64,000 nt of DNA from positions 124,001 to 188,000 of the forward strand of contig JAXMDK010000002.1 in assembly GCA_046348855.1 (NCBI GenBank), given 5' to 3'. The DNA comes from TMP-24 sp046348855 (GTDB lineage: Bacteria; Pseudomonadota; Alphaproteobacteria; Rhodobacterales; Rhodobacteraceae). Shown one piece after another: positions 8,498 to 16,874 of the stretch; position 1 is the stretch's first letter, and each line of letters begins with the position of its first letter. Both the position numbers and the translations under genes were made by a program. Below the pieces are notes generated by a model, which did no database searches, was not told the origin of the DNA, and saw only the letters and a program-made list of their open reading frames with translations.

Positions 8498-9306
8498 GGC
8501 TTCTGTTTCTGGGCGACGTGATGGGGCGGGCGGGGCGTGCGGCGGTGGCCGAGCGGCTGCCGGGCCTTCGGACCGACTGGGGGCTGGATTTCGTGGTGGT
8601 CAACGGTGAGAACGCGACCTCGGGCGCGGGGCTGTCGGCCGACCATGCCCGGGCGCTGCTGGCCGCCGGGGCCGATTGCGTGACCCTGGGCGACCATGCG
8701 TTCGACCAGAAGGACATGCTGTCCTACATCGAGAACGAGCCGCGCGTCCTGCGGCCCCTGAACTTTGCCAAGACCGCCCCCGGCAAGGGCGCGCGGCTGT
8801 TCGAGGCCAGGGGCGGGCGCAAGGTGCTGGTGGCGCAGGTGCTGGGCCAGGTGTTCATGAAACGGCCCTTCGACGATCCGTTCTCGGCCATCGACGCGGT
8901 CTTGCGCAGCCATCCGCCGGGCGGGCTGGCGCAGGCGATCATCGTCGATTTCCATGCCGAGGCGACCAGCGAGAAGATGGGCATGGGCCATTGGTGCGAC
9001 GGACGCGCGAGCATGGTCGTCGGCACCCACACTCATGTGCCGACCGCCGACGCGCAGATCCTGACGGGCGGCACCGCCTACCTGACCGACGCGGGCATGT
9101 GCGGCGATTACAATTCGGTGATCGGCATGGACCGGCTGGAACCGATGCGCCGCTTCGTCACCGGCATGGCCAAGGAACGCTTCACCCCCGCCGAGGGCGA
9201 GGCGACCCTGTCCGGCCTCTTCGTCGAAACCGACGACCGCACCGGGCGGGCGTTGACGGTCCGCATGGTCAGGGTCGGCGGCCGGCTGGAACAGGCGATG
9301 CCGTGA
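8494..9306 (+). CDS. YmdB-type metallophosphoesterase (TIGR00282 family)
   Basis: A 270-residue cytoplasmic phosphoesterase. Metal-site motifs are in the expected order: FLGDVMGRAGR at the N-terminus, VVNGENATSG, TLGDHAFDQKD, DFHAEATSEK and GTHTHVPTAD near residue 170. Characterised relatives act as 2',3'-cyclic nucleotide phosphodiesterases. It has ATGA-type overlaps on both sides (8494-8497 and 9303-9306), which indicates translational coupling with the cyclo-ligase and the permease. Confidence 0.92.
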   Translation: MRLLFLGDVMGRAGRAAVAERLPGLRTDWGLDFVVVNGENATSGAGLSADHARALLAAGADCVTLGDHAFDQKDMLSYIENEPRVLRPLNFAKTAPGKGARLFEARGGRKVLVAQVLGQVFMKRPFDDPFSAIDAVLRSHPPGGLAQAIIVDFHAEATSEKMGMGHWCDGRASMVVGTHTHVPTADAQILTGGTAYLTDAGMCGDYNSVIGMDRLEPMRRFVTGMAKERFTPAEGEATLSGLFVETDDRTGRALTVRMVRVGGRLEQAMP

Positions 9307-10207
9307 AGGCGCGCCTATGGCCGGTGGGGATGCTGGTCCTGCTCGGGGTCGGCTGGGGCTCGACCCAGCCCCTGGGCAAGATCGCCGTTGCCGGCGGGCG
9401 CGGGGTCTTTGCGCTGATCTTCTGGCAGTCGGTGGTGGCGGCGCTGGCGATGGGCGCGGTGCTGCTGGCCCGCCGCCGCGCCGTGCCGTTCCACGCCGCC
9501 GGGCTGCGCTTTGCCTTCGTGATCGCGCTGGTCGGCACCATCGTCCCGAACGGGACCTTCTACCTGTCGGTCCGCCACCTGCCGGCCGGGATCATGTCGA
9601 TCATCCTGTCGCTGATCCCGATGATCTCGTTTCCGCTGGCGGTGGCGCTTGGCATGGACGGGTTCAGCCTGTCGCGGCTGGGCGGGCTGGCCTGCGGGCT
9701 GGCGGGGTGGCGCTGATCGCGCTGCCGCGCGCCAGCCTGCCCGATCCGGCGATGGCCGGCTGGCTGCCGGTGGCGCTGGTCGGCCCGCTCTGCTACGCGG
9801 CCGAGGCCAACATCATCGCGCGCTGGGGCACGGCCGGGCTTGGCCCGATGCAGGCGATGTTCCTGATCTGCCTCGCCGCGGCCACGCTGGCGCTGCCGTT
9901 GATGCTGCTGACCGGGCAGGGCTTCGTGCCCTGGCCCGCCGGAACGCCGGAACGGGCGCTGTTCCTGATCGGGGCGCTGCATGGGCTGCTTTATGCCACC
10001 TACGTCTGGCTGGCCCGGCAGGCCGGCGCGGTCTTTGCCGCGCAGACAAGCTATGTGGTCACCGCCGCCGGCGTCGGCTGGGCGATGCTGCTTCTGGGGG
10101 AACGCTTCGGCCTGCTGGTCTGGTTGGCGCTGCCGCTCTTGATGGCGGGGCTGTTCCTGGTGCAGCCGCGCGCGCATCGCCCGCCATCGGCGCCGGCGCG
10201 GCCTTGA
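9303..10207 (+). pseudogene. EamA/DMT-family permease, frameshifted
   Basis: The gene starts with GTG overlapping the previous stop. It encodes a ten-helix EamA-type transporter of about 300 residues, split by a frameshift. The first frame ends at 9716 (LACGLAG-WR-stop), and the second continues from about 9710 (VALIALPRAS) to 10207 with helices 5-10. Adding one G to the GGGG run at 9704-9707 restores LAGVALIA and the whole protein. It is either a genuine pseudogene or a sequencing error in the homopolymer. The transported substrate is unknown. Confidence 0.85.
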
Positions 10208-10260
10208 TCTGGCGGGACCAAGCCCTTTAGGCTGTGGCCGGGGCGCAAGCGGAGGATGAC

Positions 10261-12039
10261 GTGCTGGGGCTGGACTTATCTCAGACGATGCAGGCCTACA
10301 TATCCTTGGCGCTTCTGGCCGGGATGCTGGTCCTGTTTGTGCGCGAGAGCTTCCCGATCGAGGTGGTGGCGGTCGGTGCCGCCGGGCTGATGCTGGTCCT
10401 CGGCATCATCCCCTTCAAGGAGGTCGACGGGGTCCTGTCGAACAGCGCGCCCTGGACCATCGCCGCCATGTTCATCATCGTCGGCGCCCTGGTCAGGACC
10501 GGCGCGCTGGAAAGCGTCAGCCAGATCGCGGCGCGCAACGCGGCGAAACATCCGGGCCGGACGCTGGCGGCATTGGGCATTCTCGTCACGCTGACCTCGG
10601 CCTTCGTCAACAACACGCCGCTTGTGGTGGTGATGATGCCGATTTTCATGGCGCTGTCGCGGCAACTGTCGATCGCGCCGTCGAAGATGCTGATCCCGCT
10701 CAGCTACATGACCATCCTTGGCGGCACGATCACCATGATCGGCACCTCGACCAACCTGGTGGTCGACGGCGTGGCGCAGAAGGCGGGGCTTCGGCATTTC
10801 AACATCTTCGAGATCACACCCCTGGGCATCGCCATCGCCATCGCCGGCCTGATCTATCTGGGCCTGGCGGCGCCGCGCCTGCTGCCGTCGCGCGATTCCA
10901 TGTCGCAGCTCCTGGGCGACCGGTCGAAGATGAAGTTCTTCACCGAAGTCGCGGTGCCCGAGGATTCGACGCTGCTGGGCAAGGCGGTGGACGAGATCGA
11001 CGTGTTCAAGCGCGGCGGCGTGCGGGTCATCGACGTCCTGCGCGGCGACGCCTCGCTGCGGCGCGAACTGGCGGCGGTGCGGCTTCAGGCCGGCGACCGG
11101 GTGGTGCTGCGTTCGCCCATGTCCGAGGTTCTCGGCCTGCAAAGCAACAAGCAGCTGAAACTGGTCGACAAGCTGTCGTCGGTGCAGACCGAGACGGTCG
11201 AGGTGCTGATCGCGCAGGGCTGCCACATGGTGGGCCGCTCGCTCGGCTCGATGCGTCTGCGCCGCCGTTATGGCGTCTATCCCTTGGCCGTTCACCGCCG
11301 CAACCAGAACATCGGCCGCCAGCTCGATGACCTGGTGGTGCAGGTCGGCGACACGCTTCTGCTGGAAGGCGCCGCCGCCGACATCCAGCGGCTGGCGACC
11401 GACATGGACATGGTCAACGTCGGCCAGCCCTCGGAACGGGCCTTCCGCCGCAGCCATGCACCGATCGTCCTGGCGGTGATGTTCGGCGTCGTCGGGCTGT
11501 CGGCAATCGACCTGGCGCCGATCCAGATCCTTGCCTTCGTCGGCGTGGCCATCGTGCTTGTCACCGGCTGCATCGACGCGGACGAGGCCTTTACCTCGGT
11601 GGACGGACGGCTGATGGCGCTTCTCTTCGGGATGCTGGGGGTTGGTGCGGGGCTGGAACATTCCGGCGCGGTCGAGATGATCGTGGCCCACGTCAGTCCC
11701 TGGTTGAAGGGCATGTCGCCCTATGTGCTGGTGTTCGTGGTCTACGCGCTGACCTCGTTCCTGACCGAGATCGTGTCGAACAACGCCGTCGGCGTCATCG
11801 TGACGCCGGTGGTCATCGCCCTGGCCCAGTCGCTTGGGGTCAATCCCCGGCCGCTGGTCATCACGGTGATGATCGGCGCCTCGGCCAGTTTCGCCACGCC
11901 CATCGGCTACCAGACCAATACGCTGGTCTACGGGCCGGGCGGCTACAAGTTCGCCGACTTCATCCGCTTCGGCGTGCCGCTGAACCTGCTGTGCCTGGTG
12001 GTGATGACCATCGCCGTCCCGCTTCTCTACGATTTCTGA
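10261..12039 (+). CDS. SLC13-type permease with two RCK/TrkA-C domains
   Basis: An inner-membrane transporter of 592 residues. An N-terminal membrane block carries the AFVNNTPLVVVMMP motif (near residue 120) and MIGTSTNLVVDG. A central soluble region (about 215-385) carries two TrkA-C/RCK-like domains. A second membrane block contains a matching SNNAVGVIVTPVVIALA. This architecture is seen in anion/sulfate-type permeases of the SLC13 group. The GTG at 10261 is preferred because CGGAGGATGAC precedes it; an upstream GTG at 10234 would add nine residues. The ion is not predictable from the sequence. Confidence 0.88.
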   Translation: MLGLDLSQTMQAYISLALLAGMLVLFVRESFPIEVVAVGAAGLMLVLGIIPFKEVDGVLSNSAPWTIAAMFIIVGALVRTGALESVSQIAARNAAKHPGRTLAALGILVTLTSAFVNNTPLVVVMMPIFMALSRQLSIAPSKMLIPLSYMTILGGTITMIGTSTNLVVDGVAQKAGLRHFNIFEITPLGIAIAIAGLIYLGLAAPRLLPSRDSMSQLLGDRSKMKFFTEVAVPEDSTLLGKAVDEIDVFKRGGVRVIDVLRGDASLRRELAAVRLQAGDRVVLRSPMSEVLGLQSNKQLKLVDKLSSVQTETVEVLIAQGCHMVGRSLGSMRLRRRYGVYPLAVHRRNQNIGRQLDDLVVQVGDTLLLEGAAADIQRLATDMDMVNVGQPSERAFRRSHAPIVLAVMFGVVGLSAIDLAPIQILAFVGVAIVLVTGCIDADEAFTSVDGRLMALLFGMLGVGAGLEHSGAVEMIVAHVSPWLKGMSPYVLVFVVYALTSFLTEIVSNNAVGVIVTPVVIALAQSLGVNPRPLVITVMIGASASFATPIGYQTNTLVYGPGGYKFADFIRFGVPLNLLCLVVMTIAVPLLYDF

Positions 12040-12056
12040 CGCACGGAGGGTTTCAA

Positions 12057-12398
12057 ATGCGTGCCCGGCTCCTGATCCTGCCGCTCCTTGCCGCCTGCAC
12101 CGCGCCACAGGCCCGCCCGCCCCATCCCCTGCGGGCCGAGATCGGCGGCACCCGGATGGAGGTGCGCTTTTCCGATGGCGCGCGCTGCCTGGCCGAGGTG
12201 CCGGTGGCCGGCGGCGAAGGCGGCTTCGGCCCCGCCTGTCCGCACGCCTGGCACTGGCAGGTCACGGTTCGCCACCGCAACTGGCTGGAACCGATCTTCG
12301 GCGCGGCGGTCTCGCCCTATGCCGACATCCTGCTGACCGGGCCGGGCGGGGATGAGGCCCGGTTCCGCGTGCCCTACACGCCGGAGCACGGTTACTGA
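12057..12398 (+). CDS. small predicted lipoprotein
   Basis: A 113-residue protein with a lipobox: MRARLLILPLLAAC, with lipidation expected at Cys14. The mature part is a short beta-rich domain with two further Cys (RCLAEV and GPACPHAWHW) and a conserved-looking WHWQVTVRHRNW stretch. It has the excellent RBS CGGAGGG and lies 17 nt downstream of the SLC13-type permease, so it may be co-transcribed with it. The function is unknown. Confidence 0.72.
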   Translation: MRARLLILPLLAACTAPQARPPHPLRAEIGGTRMEVRFSDGARCLAEVPVAGGEGGFGPACPHAWHWQVTVRHRNWLEPIFGAAVSPYADILLTGPGGDEARFRVPYTPEHGY

Positions 12399-12496
12399 GG
12401 CGCTCGCTCTCGCCGCCCATCGGGCCGGGGGTTGCGGGCCGCGCCGCGCCTGACATATAGAGGCGCGCAATCGCGGAAAGATCGACGGAGACGGAC

Positions 12497-13237
12497 ATGG
12501 CAGGCCATTCCAAATGGGCCAATATCCAGCATCGCAAGGGCAAGCAGGATGCTGCGCGCTCGAAGATGTTCTCGAAACTGGCGAAGGAAATCACCGTCGC
12601 CGCCAAGATGGGCGACCCCGATCCCGACAAGAACCCGCGCCTGCGCCTTGCGGTCAAGGCTGCCAAGTCCCAGTCGATGCCCAAGGACGTGATCGACCGC
12701 GCGATCAAGAAGTCGCTGGGTGGCGATGCGGCCGACTATACCGAAATCCGTTATGAAGGTTACGGGGTCAACGGCATTGCCATCATCGTCGAGGCGCTGA
12801 CCGACAACCTGAACCGCACCGCCTCGAACGTGCGGTCCTATTTCACCAAGTGCGGCGGCAATCTCGGGCAGACCGGCTCGGTGTCGCACGGGTTCGACCG
12901 GCTGGGCGAGATCTCGTTCCCCGTCGGGGCGGGCGATGCCGACACGGTGATGATGGCGGCGCTCGACGCCGGGGCGAGCGACGTCGAAAGCGACGAGGAC
13001 GGCCACTGGATCTACTGCGAGATCGATGGGTTGGGCGAAGTCACCGAGGCGCTGGAAAAGACGTTGGGCGAAGCGTCCGAAGCCAAGCTGATCTGGAAAC
13101 CGCAAGTCCGCACCGAGGTCGACCTGGAGACCGCGCAGAAGCTGATGCGGCTGATCGACATGCTGGAAGACGACGACGATGTGCAGACGGTGACGCACAA
13201 CTTCGACATTCCCGACGAGGTCGCGGCGCAGCTCTGA
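12497..13237 (+). CDS. yebC: YebC/PmpR family protein
   Basis: A 246-residue protein with the invariant N-terminus MAGHSKWANIQHRKGKQDA, the family linker KNPRLRLAVKAAKSQSMPKD and an acidic C-terminal domain ending DMLEDDDDVQTVTHN. Family members were described as transcriptional regulators, and some act on translation of difficult peptide sequences, so the exact role here is open. It is a stand-alone gene facing argP, with a 13-nt gap between the convergent stops. Confidence 0.95.
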   Translation: MAGHSKWANIQHRKGKQDAARSKMFSKLAKEITVAAKMGDPDPDKNPRLRLAVKAAKSQSMPKDVIDRAIKKSLGGDAADYTEIRYEGYGVNGIAIIVEALTDNLNRTASNVRSYFTKCGGNLGQTGSVSHGFDRLGEISFPVGAGDADTVMMAALDAGASDVESDEDGHWIYCEIDGLGEVTEALEKTLGEASEAKLIWKPQVRTEVDLETAQKLMRLIDMLEDDDDVQTVTHNFDIPDEVAAQL

Positions 13238-13250
13238 CCCCTGGCGCCCG

Positions 13251-14129
13251 TCACACCGGCCGCAACACTGCCCTGGCCGCCGCCTTGACCGCGCCGGTCA
13301 GCGGCCGCAGCGCGCCACCCGGCAGGCGCGTGACCTGCCAGAACAGCGACACGTCCAGCGGCCGGCCAGGCGCCAGCACCACCAGCCGCCCGGCGGCGAT
13401 GGCCGGCTGGACCAGGCATTCGGGGTTCATCCCCCAGCCAATGCCGCGCTCGGCCGCCTCGACAAAGGCGGTACTCGATCCGATGCGGTGGCAGGGCAGG
13501 TCGATGGCCTGCCCGGTCAGCGCCTGAACCCAGTCGCGTTGCAGCCGGTCCTTGCGGTTGAACTCGAGCGCCGGTGCGGCGGCAAAGGCGGCGGGCGTCA
13601 GGCCTTGCGCGAACCAGCGGGCGGCGAAGGCGGGCGCGGCGGTGGCGACATAGCGCAGCGCCCCGAGGGGATGCGGGTCGCAGCCGGGCAGGGCGCGGCT
13701 GTCGCCCGTAACTGCCGCCTGCACCGCGCCGCGCCGCAGCCATTCGGCCGAATGGTCCTGATCGTCGATTTCCAGGTCGAACAGCACGTCGGGCAGCGCC
13801 GCCATCGCCGCCGGAAACCAGGTGGCCAGGCTGTCGGCGTTGACCGCGATCTTCAGCCGCGGCCAACCGCCGCCGCCCAGCCCCAGATCGTGCGCCAGCG
13901 CCTGATCGAGCAGCGCCATGTCCTCGGCGTGGCGGGCCATCCGCGCCCCGGTCGGGGTGGCCCGCGCCGGCTGGCCGCGCAAGACCAGCGCCGTGCCCGC
14001 CTGTTCCTCCAGCGCCTTGATCCGCTGCGACACCGCCGAGGGCGTGACATTCAGCATCCGCGCCGCCGCCTCGAACGAGCCCGAGGACAGGACGGCGGCG
14101 AGGGCGCGCAGTTGGGCGGGATCGAACAT
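13251..14129 (-). CDS. argP: LysR-family regulator ArgP
   Basis: A 292-residue LysR-type regulator. The N-terminal winged helix-turn-helix (MFDPAQLRALAAVLSSGSFE, then LNVTPSAVSQRIKALE) is typical of ArgP/IciA, and the C-terminal effector domain includes CHRIGSSTAF and GWGMNPECLV. ArgP activates the exporter gene argO in response to arginine and lysine. That fits the divergent argO gene 87 nt away. Confidence 0.93.
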   Translation of the reverse strand: MFDPAQLRALAAVLSSGSFEAAARMLNVTPSAVSQRIKALEEQAGTALVLRGQPARATPTGARMARHAEDMALLDQALAHDLGLGGGGWPRLKIAVNADSLATWFPAAMAALPDVLFDLEIDDQDHSAEWLRRGAVQAAVTGDSRALPGCDPHPLGALRYVATAAPAFAARWFAQGLTPAAFAAAPALEFNRKDRLQRDWVQALTGQAIDLPCHRIGSSTAFVEAAERGIGWGMNPECLVQPAIAAGRLVVLAPGRPLDVSLFWQVTRLPGGALRPLTGAVKAAARAVLRPV

Positions 14130-14138
14130 TAGCTATGC

Positions 14139-14161
14139 TTAATCAGGGACACATCAATTAA
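14139..14161. promoter_or_regulatory. interrupted dyad between argP and argO
   Basis: The short argP-argO intergenic region is markedly AT-rich against the GC-rich background. It contains TTAAT, a 13-nt spacer and ATTAA, a symmetrical arrangement compatible with a LysR-type binding site. The site is proposed from position and symmetry only; an ArgP consensus cannot be confirmed from one example. Confidence 0.35.
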
Positions 14162-14216
14162 ATTGTCTTGTCCATTCCCGGCGGCTAGTCAAGAACCGTC
14201 AGATCGGGAGGCGAAG

Positions 14217-14819
14217 ATGTTGGATGCGGCATTTGCGGGGTTCAGGCTGGGGTTCGGGCTGATCCTTGCCATCGGCGCGCAGAATGCGCTGGTGTTGCGG
14301 CAGGGGTTGCGGCGCGAACATGTGTTCGCCACCTGCCTGTTCTGCGCCCTGTCCGACGCGGTGCTGATCGCCGCCGGCGTGTCGGGCTTTGCCGCCGCAT
14401 CGCAGGCCGCGCCGGGGCTGGCCTCGGTGCTGCGCTGGGGCGGCGTCGCGTTCCTGGCCTGGTACGGGCTGCGGTCGTTCCGCGCCGCGCTGCGGCCGGG
14501 CGGCGGGCTGGATGCCGGCGACGCACCGGCCGAGACCTTGCGCCGCACCCTGGCGATGGTGGCGGCGATGACCTGGCTGAACCCGCATGTCTGGCTGGAT
14601 ACGGTGGTGCTGCTCGGCTCGGTTTCCGCTCACTACCAGGGCCGCGCGGTGTGGTTCGCGCTGGGGGCGATGGTGTCCTCGTTCACCTTCTTCTTCGGGC
14701 TCGGCTATGGCTCGCGCCTTCTGGCGCCGGTGTTCGCGCGGCCCCGCGCCTGGCAGGTGCTGGACGGCATCGTCGGGCTGACCATGTGGTCGCTGGCCTT
14801 CGGCCTGGCGCGGGGGTGA
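14217..14819 (+). CDS. argO: LysE/ArgO family amino acid exporter
   Basis: A 200-residue inner-membrane exporter with about six helices. It carries the family N-terminus (GLILAIGAQNALVLRQGL) and the conserved MTWLNPHVWLDTVVLLGS segment near residue 120. It exports arginine and/or lysine. The ATG at 14217 was chosen because GGGAGGCGAAG precedes it; an in-frame start at 14163 lies inside the regulatory region. It is divergent from and probably controlled by argP. Confidence 0.93.
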   Translation: MLDAAFAGFRLGFGLILAIGAQNALVLRQGLRREHVFATCLFCALSDAVLIAAGVSGFAAASQAAPGLASVLRWGGVAFLAWYGLRSFRAALRPGGGLDAGDAPAETLRRTLAMVAAMTWLNPHVWLDTVVLLGSVSAHYQGRAVWFALGAMVSSFTFFFGLGYGSRLLAPVFARPRAWQVLDGIVGLTMWSLAFGLARG

Positions 14820-14876
14820 GGGCCGGGGCTCTGCCCCGGACCCCGGGATATTTTGGCCAAGATGAAGGGGATCAGC
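14820..14876. terminator. GC hairpin with GATATTTTGGCC motif between argO and choV (family 2)
   Basis: A strong stem, CCGGGGC/TCT/GCCCCGG (14823-14839), is followed by GGGATATTTTGGCCAAGATG. It separates the convergent 3' ends of argO and choV and can act in both directions. The ATATTTT block is the reverse-complement relative of the AAAATATC motif at 731 and 56894. Confidence 0.6.
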
Positions 14877-15936
14877 CCCGCGGGTCGAGCAGCCGCGCGA
14901 TCACCGTCTTGCGCGACACCTGGCCGACCACCGCCCCGTGGTCCATCACCGTCAGGGCGCGGGTCTCGTCCTTCAGCCGGCCCATCACTTCCTTGATCGG
15001 CGTGTCGATGTCGATCTGGCCGGCGGTGGGGGTGGTGTTGGGCGTGGGCTCGATCGCATCGCGTGCGGTCAGGACCGACAGCGGGTTCATGTGGTTGACG
15101 AAGTCGGCCACATAGTCGCTGACCGGGTTGGCGATGATCTCGCGCGCGGTGCCGCACTGGACGATCCGCCCGCCCTCCATCAGCGCGATCCGGTCGCCGA
15201 TCTTGAACGCCTCGTCAAGGTCGTGGCTGACGAAGATGATGGTGCGGTGCAGCTTGTCCTGCAGCTCCAGCAGTTCATCCTGAAGCCGGGTGCGGATCAG
15301 CGGGTCGAGCGCCGAGAAGGGCTCGTCCATCAGGAGGATCGGCGCGTCGGTGACGAAGGCGCGGGCGAGGCCGACGCGCTGCTGCATGCCGCCCGACAGT
15401 TCGCCGACCTTGGCGCTGGCCCGTTCGTAAAGGCCCACCAGCTTCAGCTGGCTGTCGACCTTGTCCTGCATCTGCGCCGGCGTCTGCCCGGCAAGTTCCA
15501 GCCCGAGGCCGACGTTTTCGCGCACCGTCCGCCAGGGCAGCAGGCCGAACTGCTGGAAGACCATTGCGACGATCGAGCGGCGGACCTTCAGAAGATCCTC
15601 GCGCGAGGCGCTCGAAACATCGGTCGACCAGCCTTGATCGTGAACCATGACCCGGCCCCGCACGACCGGGTTCAGCCCGTTGACCGCGCGCAGAAGCGTG
15701 GACTTGCCTGACCCCGACAGGCCCATCAGGACAAGGATTTCGCCCTTCTCGACCGTCAGCGAGCAGTTATGGACGCCGAGCACCTGACCCGTCGCCGCCT
15801 GGATTTCCGACCGGCTCTTGCCGTCGTCCATCATCGGCAGGGCGGACTGGGGCGCGGGCCCGAAGACGATGTTCACCTGGTCGAACTCGACGGCGACCTC
15901 GCGTTTGGTCACAGCATTCATGTCCTTGGCCATCAC
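14872..15936 (-). CDS. choV: choline ABC transporter ATP-binding subunit
   Basis: A 354-residue ATPase of the osmoprotectant/choline importer. It has the Walker A motif GLSGSGKST, the Q-loop VFQQFGLLPWRT, the signature LSGGMQQRVGLARA and the Walker B motif ILLMDEPFSALD. A C-terminal CBS-like extension ends SRKTVIARLL. The N-terminal insert (KSRSEIQAATGQVLGV) is typical of ChoV rather than ProV. Its start overlaps the choW stop by 4 nt. It couples ATP hydrolysis to choline uptake through ChoW. Confidence 0.94.
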   Translation of the reverse strand: MMAKDMNAVTKREVAVEFDQVNIVFGPAPQSALPMMDDGKSRSEIQAATGQVLGVHNCSLTVEKGEILVLMGLSGSGKSTLLRAVNGLNPVVRGRVMVHDQGWSTDVSSASREDLLKVRRSIVAMVFQQFGLLPWRTVRENVGLGLELAGQTPAQMQDKVDSQLKLVGLYERASAKVGELSGGMQQRVGLARAFVTDAPILLMDEPFSALDPLIRTRLQDELLELQDKLHRTIIFVSHDLDEAFKIGDRIALMEGGRIVQCGTAREIIANPVSDYVADFVNHMNPLSVLTARDAIEPTPNTTPTAGQIDIDTPIKEVMGRLKDETRALTVMDHGAVVGQVSRKTVIARLLDPRG

Positions 15937-16781
15937 ACATTCCCCCGCCGCAGCATCCGGTCCAGAACAATGGCGACCACGACGATCACGAAACCCGATT
16001 CAAAGCCCTTGGCCGCGTTCACCGACTGAAGCGCGCGCATGACCGGGACGCCAAGGCCGTTCGCGCCGACCATGGCGGCGATCACGACCATCGACAGCGA
16101 CAGCATGATGGTCTGGTTCAGCCCCGCCATGATCTGGGGGAAGGCGTAGGGCAGCTCCGCCTTCATCAGGACTTGCCGCTTGGTCGCACCGAAGGCGGTC
16201 AGCGCTTCGGTCAGGGCGGCGGGCGTGGTCGAGACCCCCAGATGGGTCAGCCGGATCGGCGCCGGCAGGACGAAGATCACCGTGGCGATCAGGCCCGGCA
16301 CCATGCCAAGGCCGAAGAAGACGATGGCCGGGATCAGGTAGACGAAGGTCGGCAGCGTCTGCATCAGGTCAAGGATCGGGCTCATGGCCTGGTAAAGCCG
16401 CGGCCGGTGCGCGGCGGCAATGCCGATCGGCACGCCGATCCCCATGCAGACGACGCAGGACGCGAGGATCAGGGTCAGGCTTTCGGTCGTTTCCTTCCAG
16501 TAGCCCTGGTTGAGGATGAAGAGGAAGCCGAGCGCCACGCCGACGCAGATCTTCCAGTTGCGCTGCAAGACCCAGGCGAGCGCCACGAATATCGCGATCA
16601 TCACAAGGGGCGGCGGCGACTGAAGGAGCCATTCGATGCCGTTGATCAGATTGTCGAGCACATAGGCGACCCCGTCGAAGAAGCCGCTCAGATGGGCCTT
16701 CATCCAGTCGAAGATGACCTTCGACCAGTCGCCGACCGGAATCTTGTATTCCGTCACCCAGTTCATCTGTCCCCCCGTCAC
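15933..16781 (-). CDS. choW: choline ABC transporter permease
   Basis: A 282-residue inner-membrane subunit with about six helices. It includes the binding-protein-dependent permease motif region EALTAFGATKRQVLMKAELP near residue 185 and the family stretch GIGVPIGIAAAHRP. It pairs with ChoV (4-nt overlap) and receives choline from ChoX, encoded 93 nt upstream behind a stable hairpin. Confidence 0.94.
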   Translation of the reverse strand: MTGGQMNWVTEYKIPVGDWSKVIFDWMKAHLSGFFDGVAYVLDNLINGIEWLLQSPPPLVMIAIFVALAWVLQRNWKICVGVALGFLFILNQGYWKETTESLTLILASCVVCMGIGVPIGIAAAHRPRLYQAMSPILDLMQTLPTFVYLIPAIVFFGLGMVPGLIATVIFVLPAPIRLTHLGVSTTPAALTEALTAFGATKRQVLMKAELPYAFPQIMAGLNQTIMLSLSMVVIAAMVGANGLGVPVMRALQSVNAAKGFESGFVIVVVAIVLDRMLRRGNV

Positions 16782-16833
16782 GGCCTTGGCCGCCCTGTTT
16801 TCAAGTCCGCGCGACCCCCTCGGGCGGACGGCA

Positions 16834-16865
16834 AAGGCCCCGGCGCATCGCTGCGCCGGGGCCTT
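16834..16865 (-). terminator. perfect 14-bp hairpin between choX and choW
   Basis: AAGGCCCCGGCGCA pairs perfectly with its complement across a 4-nt loop, and lies in the only sizeable gap of the choXWV operon. There is no long U tract. Such hairpins after the binding-protein gene commonly protect the upstream mRNA and reduce downstream expression, giving excess binding protein; that role is inferred here. Confidence 0.6.
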
Positions 16866-16874
16866 CGGTTCGAC

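Noticed and set aside
10276..12108. 610-codon minus-strand frame opposite the SLC13-type permease gene
   Set aside because: It is a shadow frame produced by high GC: His/Gln/Asp-rich translation with no domain, while the plus-strand frame encodes clear membrane and RCK domains.
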